From assembly GCA_002794785.1 (NCBI GenBank), contig NBBA01000009.1:1178001-1242000 (forward strand): 64,000 bases of DNA, read 5' to 3'. Positions within the stretch are counted from its first letter, which is position 1. Each line of letters opens with the position of its first letter. This stretch comes from Coniferiporia sulphurascens (Eukaryota; Basidiomycota; Agaricomycetes; Hymenochaetales; Hymenochaetaceae). Under the pieces are notes generated by a model. That model was not told the origin of the DNA and ran no database searches. It saw nothing but the letters and a program-made list of their open reading frames with translations. Of this stretch, positions 56,918 through 64,000 are shown in pieces. Made by a program: the position numbers and the translations under genes.

Positions 56918-57244
56918 GCGTACCCTTCCCGGGGTGCTTGGGATTCACTCCTTTTGTTCGGATGTGAACCTTGTTTCATCCCACCGTCCTTTGCCCGGAG
57001 CAGAGAGTAGACTCTTTGGATCACTACATTTGTTCGACAAGAGAACACTATTTCCTGTGTAGGCGACTGCAATAAATTATTCTCAAATTAATTATACGTT
57101 GGAAACACAAAACATTAATATTAAAGCAAAACAACCACTGGATAGATGTGATAGTGGCCCCGTTCCTATGCCAAAATATAAACTAGCTGCACATGGTTGA
57201 TATAACAAATAAGATATGCTTGCTGGGACGCATGTTGACCCAGT
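56918..57244. terminator. Convergent 3' flanks of mL41 and SPF45-like gene
   Basis: 327 bases between two convergent stop codons. The right half is AT-rich (AATAAATTATTCTCAAATTAATT near 57071), suitable for polyadenylation of both transcripts. No gene is supported. Confidence 0.4.
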
Positions 57245-59537
57245 TCAGACGAGGGGACCGTTCAACTCGAACCGCTGGAATCGCGCCTCGGAGAAGTAGC
57301 GAGCACGCACTGTTCGCCCACCAAAGTAGCGCCCATCAAGCTCGCGCACCGTCCTCCACGCAGCGGCCGGCCCGCCGAATTGCACGAATATACGCACTGC
57401 ATCGGGGTCTCCCTCCGCAGCCGGCGGTGGAGGATCCACGACGTGTACAACGACACGCTCGACGACGCCATTTTTTGCGCACTCGTCCCCAATCTCTTCG
57501 CGCAATTCCATATCCTCTGCATCCTCAGGTCCAACCATGTTCGTTAGAACAACTACACGACTTGGGTCTCCGAAACGTGCACGGTCTTCGCGCGCCTTAG
57601 CATCCTCGTTATCATTCACAATTCGCCCGCGTGCACTGCCCATTCCTGTTCCATTAGTTGGTTTGGGATTACCGGGAGCGCCCTTCTTTCCACCTTTGCC
57701 TTTGCTGTCCTTGCCCTGGCCAACTTTTTCGACAGTTAAGGCGTTAACAATTCCCGCCCCTTCCGAGCCAAGCCCTTGGCCTTCTTTATATCCCCATTTG
57801 GCCATAATGCGTGAGGCAAACCCATGCTCCGATCTATAAAGGAAGGAGAGCGTTACTAAGTGAATTAAATCGAAATCAATGAGATACACACTTCTCTTCT
57901 GTCTCTGGGATAGCTTCATTTGCCACGGCCACACTCTCTACAGCTGGTGCAAGTGCAGCTAGCTTCGCCAGCCGTGCGGCAACGGCCGCTGCCGCTTCTC
58001 GACTACTCTTCACTCGAGCTTCGAACTCGGGATCCTGCGCCTCGCCCGAAGCACTGGCCGAAGGCGGCATCATCGTCGGCGGGGGCGGCACGGACGGCGG
58101 TGCGAAGGGGTTGAAAGAAAGTGCTGGAGGTTCTGGTTCCGGCTCTGGTTTCGGTTCGGCCTCTGGCGCAAAACGATGCGGGATTGGCGGGGGACTCATC
58201 CGCGGCTGGAGCTGGCTCATCCTCATTCGGCGCAGGTATGCCTCATCGCCTGTTTCAGCTGGTGGTGGCGGCAAGGCGGAGGTCGCCACCTGTCCGATTG
58301 AGATACCCTTGGATAGAGCAAGACGGCGTGCGTAAGCCTCATCTCCGGTCATCGATGAATCAACCACAACAGGGGGAGGGTTGGACATCGCGACATCCAG
58401 CTTATCATAATTATGACGAGGATCCTCATCCTCGCGTCGAGCTGTTGTACGCACATTGACTTCAGATATCCCAACAAAAACGTGTCAATAACATACCATT
58501 TTTCCTTGGCCGTTCATCATCGTCGCTATAAGAGTACTCGCTGCCTGAATAGCTATTACTCCTGAAGCGCTTTCTCTCCGCTTGCCGCCTTTCTTCAGCA
58601 AGTCTCTCCCGTCGCTCAACACGCTCGCGCTTCTTCCATGCCTTATACTCGTAGTAATCATTCGGGCGCAGAGCGTTGTATGTTTCCATGGGGTCCCATG
58701 TCGGGACTATGGGAGCATTTTTATTCTGTAGTCCATAAAAATATTTAAAGAAAATCAAGTGAACAGGAAAGTCAGCCCGGTGCGCAAGAATCCCAAGAAA
58801 GAATTAAACGCACCTTTCTCCCTTTCTTTTTCCCACTACCAGCATTGTTATTCTTTCGGCGACCTGACTTGAATCCGTTGACATCCTCGTCGAGTACCAT
58901 CGACGGCGGTTTAATCTTCTTCCCCCACCCCAAACCCGCCGGCTGCTCCGGTTCCGTTGACTTTGTTAACTGCTCTGGTTCCAAGGAGAGCAGGACCGGC
59001 GGCGCTGAAATGACTGCCGACGAGGGTATAGGGGCCTGCTCGATCTGGGCGCCGATGGGTATTGCGCGCGAGGACGCCCCCGTGGGTCTGGGCTTGGCCT
59101 TGCCCCCACGACGCACAGGTGCAAATGCAAGCGCCGCGGACCAGCCTGTTCAACATCGGGTTTCATGCGTCGAATTCGAATCAAATCGATTGGTTCGGAA
59201 GGGATGAAATGTCATGGGCAGTTTTTAATAGTGTCTCTACGCGCTGCGGACAACAGAGGGGAATACCGGCTGTGGCTTTGCTCGCGGACGCGCCAGCGTC
59301 GGCGGTGGGCTCCGCATTCTTCGTAATCTCGCTTGCAATTGCCGTTGGGTGGTCGAATGTTGCAGTTGTGAAAGTGGATGCAAAAGTAGGCGGGACCGAA
59401 GCTGAGGTTGAGGCGGTTTCGGTGTTGTGTTGTGCATCGAGCTCCGGCTCAGTAATACTCGAAGGAGCAAGAGCACCAGTGGAAGAGAATTGTATGCCAC
59501 CATAGAGGCCGCCAGCCTTACGAGGGAGCGCAGCCAT
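57245..59537 (-). CDS. SPF45/RBM17-like splicing factor (G-patch plus RRM/UHM)
   Basis: SPF45 relatives act in 3' splice-site choice, with a G-patch that activates a DEAH helicase and a UHM that binds U2AF-like ligands. The start [17 protein letters not shown] is the first ATG (59537) and matches the typical 'LYGGIQFS' opening. A long linker contains [26 protein letters not shown]-like [20 protein letters not shown], and repeated [12 protein letters not shown] / [13 protein letters not shown] units. The G-patch reads [20 protein letters not shown]. The C-terminal RRM reads [40 protein letters not shown] and [16 protein letters not shown], ending ELNGPLV. The RYF motif marks it as a UHM. About four introns. 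Confidence 0.88.
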
Positions 59538-59868
59538 GGCGTCGTGGAAGTCGAAAGCAAAGGTAGTCGCGTTACGCTTACTAGGGGACGTCACGCCGAT
59601 ACTCTTGTAAGGCAGTTGTACCGGTGACAGTGACCCTCACTCGATACTACCCTTCCGGCACTTTCGACTCTCTCTCGGCAACTTTCGATGTGATTGATGT
59701 ATTCCGTATAAGAATCTTTCAAAAAGGCCGCAAGCACATGCAAGCTCTTTTACACGAATGAGCTAATGTAAAGTAGGCGTGGCCAAAAAGTAGGATCAAA
59801 GGACTATTGGTCTGCGCCAATGTCGGGCATCCACTCTGCGGCGGACGAAAGTCGGGAGCTGCACGCTT
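59538..59868. promoter_or_regulatory. Interval between SPF45-like 5' end and SDH1 3' end
   Basis: 331 bases between two minus-strand genes, holding the splicing-factor promoter and the SDH1 3' untranslated region. The same frame continues upstream of the splicing-factor ATG to 59594 but starts only at GTG. No gene is supported. Confidence 0.4.
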
Positions 59869-62465
<2,597 letters not shown>

Positions 62466-62732
62466 GGGCGACAGCGACGGCGGGGTACGGCGACGACGAC
62501 AAAGACAACGAAGGTGTGACGAGGAAAAGCTGTAGGGATAACCGGGTCCCGTTTGGACCCGGCGCGGTTGTCAGATGATTAGGAGAGCCCCGCCAATCAC
62601 ATCCCCGTGATTACCCTTCATGCAGGAGCAAACCGGGACGGGTTCAAATCTACAAACTAGTACACGGCCGTAATACATACACATCAATACTTATACCGAT
62701 CACAACTATAGCGACTAAAAAAAACTCCTTGC

Positions 62733-63995
62733 TCATGACGGGATCACACCCAGTGGATCCGTGCTCGCCTTCCGCTGACGCGAAGAGCTTTGCTCCGGGT
62801 ATGCCGCGCCATCTGGACGGGCTAATGCAGTTTGTGGAACGACTTGGGACGTTCGTGGTGGGGGACGTGGTAATGCTGCTGTGTCCATCTTCATTGCAGT
62901 AAAATTCGAACGCGTGTAGTTCCATGGCGCATGCATCCCATTTCCGGATGCGTGTGCATCAGCTCCCATTGCAGCGGACCCACTCGCGCGGCGAGGCAGT
63001 GTGGCCGTCTGACCCGAACGATGAGCAGGGACGGGCACCGCAGTGACCAGGGGAACGGAAGGCGTACGCGGGAGAGAGGCCAGCGGGTGAGAAGAAGATT
63101 CTGCGTTTTGTGTCGCGGGGGAAGACTTTTGTCTACGATGTTCAACCGGCACACGGGGGGCCGCTACAGGCTCTGGTGGCCTTGGAGGAGGTGACTGACG
63201 TTGTGCGGGCGGCTGCTGCCTCCGTCGTTGATACTCCTCTTCTCCATATAGTCGCTCTTCGTCGATCTCGATCGTCGTTCCCTTCAAAAGGTCGCGCACG
63301 TGCGCAAGGCTCTCGAGCGCCTCGCGTTTGCGGATTCTAATGCGCTTAAGAACGTCCGCGGCGCGATCGTCACCTTCATCTTGAAGCAGTGCATCGACCG
63401 CCAGCCCAACTGCGGTGCCCAGCTGCAGTTGCAATGTTCGCAATGCGGCGAGTTCACGTTCCATCTCCAGGCGCGTGCGGTGCTCCCACGGAGGTCTTTC
63501 TTCTGGAGGGCGCTCATCGAGAAGCGGGAAAGAGCTGTAACCGGCAGTACTTGCTGTGGGTGTCCGCATTAATTGATTGGCTAGTTCTGGAATATTTTTC
63601 TAGAAACTTATTTAGCGACGCTGAACAAACGCCAGAAGATTACTTACCCGGATTTCCGAAACTGCATTCATGACGGTCTTGTTAATACCCAAACTTTCTC
63701 CTTTTTCAAGCAGCCCTCGGGCAAGGAGCTCGGGCAATCCTAATTGCAGCGACTGTTGTGAAGTTCGAGTTTTTGTCTCCCTACTCGGACCCCCACGCTG
63801 CGCGTCAACACTAACGCGACGCGATGGCTCGGGTCTTCGTGTGCGTGCCGGCGAGGCCATAGGCTCAGGTACGTCGAGTGGGATATTTAGAAGATTCCTG
63901 TTCTCCATCGCAATGGATGAGCCAGTGGCGGGATTCGGCGCTGTGCATAGCGCAAATGCCTGCCGCAATAAGAGCACAGCATAATAAGGGCTCAT
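62733..63995 (-). CDS. C-terminal part of a probable TBC (Rab-GAP) domain protein, cut by window edge
   Basis: The gene enters from the right edge, so its start lies outside the window. The first visible exon reads YYAVLLLRQAFALCTAPNPA and then SIAMENRNLLNIPLDVPEPM, resembling the end of the TBC domain in TBC1D5-like fungal proteins (a LLLRQA helix followed by ATG-S--ENRNLLNIP). The rest is a Ser/Pro/Arg-rich tail with two likely helical pieces (LQLGLPELLARGLLEKGESL and [19 protein letters not shown] coiled coil) and a Pro-rich stretch, ending STDPLGVIPS. One intron lies near 63570-63640. TBC proteins stimulate GTP hydrolysis by Rab GTPases; the catalytic Arg/Gln fingers would be outside the window. 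Identity is tentative. Confidence 0.5.
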
Positions 63996-64000
63996 GGTAT

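Noticed and set aside
62560..62660. Possible tRNA from a B-box-like GGTTCAAATCT
   Set aside because: No acceptor-stem pairing, A box or anticodon loop could be placed upstream at the right distance.

Overview
The window is nuclear DNA from a filamentous basidiomycete, most likely an Agaricomycete. The evidence is dense protein-coding genes split by many short (about 50-65 nt) spliceosomal introns, genes on both strands with short bidirectional promoters, and protein families typical of that group: a small Cys/His 'MC...IDC...C' protein, an EI24-like membrane protein, a Pmp3 protein with a long tail, and a divergent RecQ-like helicase. I saw no tRNA, rRNA, CRISPR array or clear transposon. Gene ends below come from manual splicing of six-frame reading frames and family resemblance recalled from memory. 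Internal exon borders are stated only where I checked the phase.

Layout. 0.4-2.8 kb: secreted PNGase A-type amidase (-). 3.4-4.5 kb: Pmp3-like proteolipid with a long tail (-). 5.5-7.4 kb: four-finger C2H2 transcription factor (+). 7.7-9.1 kb: fructose-1,6-bisphosphatase (+). 9.2-13.5 kb: two tandem FAD-dependent monooxygenases (-), followed by RAD3/XPD (+) at 13.9-17.5 kb. A relic of the RAD3 first exon lies between the monooxygenase copies and shows how the duplication arose. 17.7-18.2 kb: a 71-residue Cys/His-rich protein (-). 18.2-20.6 and 22.0-24.2 kb are gene-poor, flanking a GCIP-family gene (-). 24.2-25.3 kb SEN34 (+), then 25.4-26.4 kb IAH1-type esterase (-) and 27.4-29.9 kb Cdc25 phosphatase (-).

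31.4-33.8 kb: divergent RecQ-like helicase (-). 34.0-35.6 kb: EI24-like membrane protein (+). 35.8-36.7 kb: Shr3-like ER chaperone (-). 37.2-38.4 kb: RTA1-like membrane protein (+), followed after one nucleotide by an unknown small gene. 39.1-39.9 kb: mitochondrial RsfS/Iojap-domain protein (+). 41.5-43.0 kb: uncharacterised 410-residue protein (+). 44.5-45.4 kb: Ser/Thr-rich type I membrane protein (+). 45.7-52.3 kb: MOT1 (-), diverging from a JmjC hydroxylase (+). 55.0-56.2 kb: TSR3 (-), diverging from mitochondrial ribosomal protein mL41 (+). 57.2-59.5 kb: SPF45-like splicing factor (-). 59.9-62.5 kb: SDH1 (-). 62.7 kb to the window edge: C-terminal part of a probable TBC-domain protein (-).

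Most genes are conserved housekeeping functions (transcription, repair, tRNA and rRNA processing, respiration, gluconeogenesis) with no shared pathway, so this is an ordinary chromosomal arm segment and not a gene cluster. The variable parts are the monooxygenase/RAD3 tandem duplication, the RecQ-like gene, the small Cys/His gene and the gene-poor islands. I did not find a convincing new biological system.
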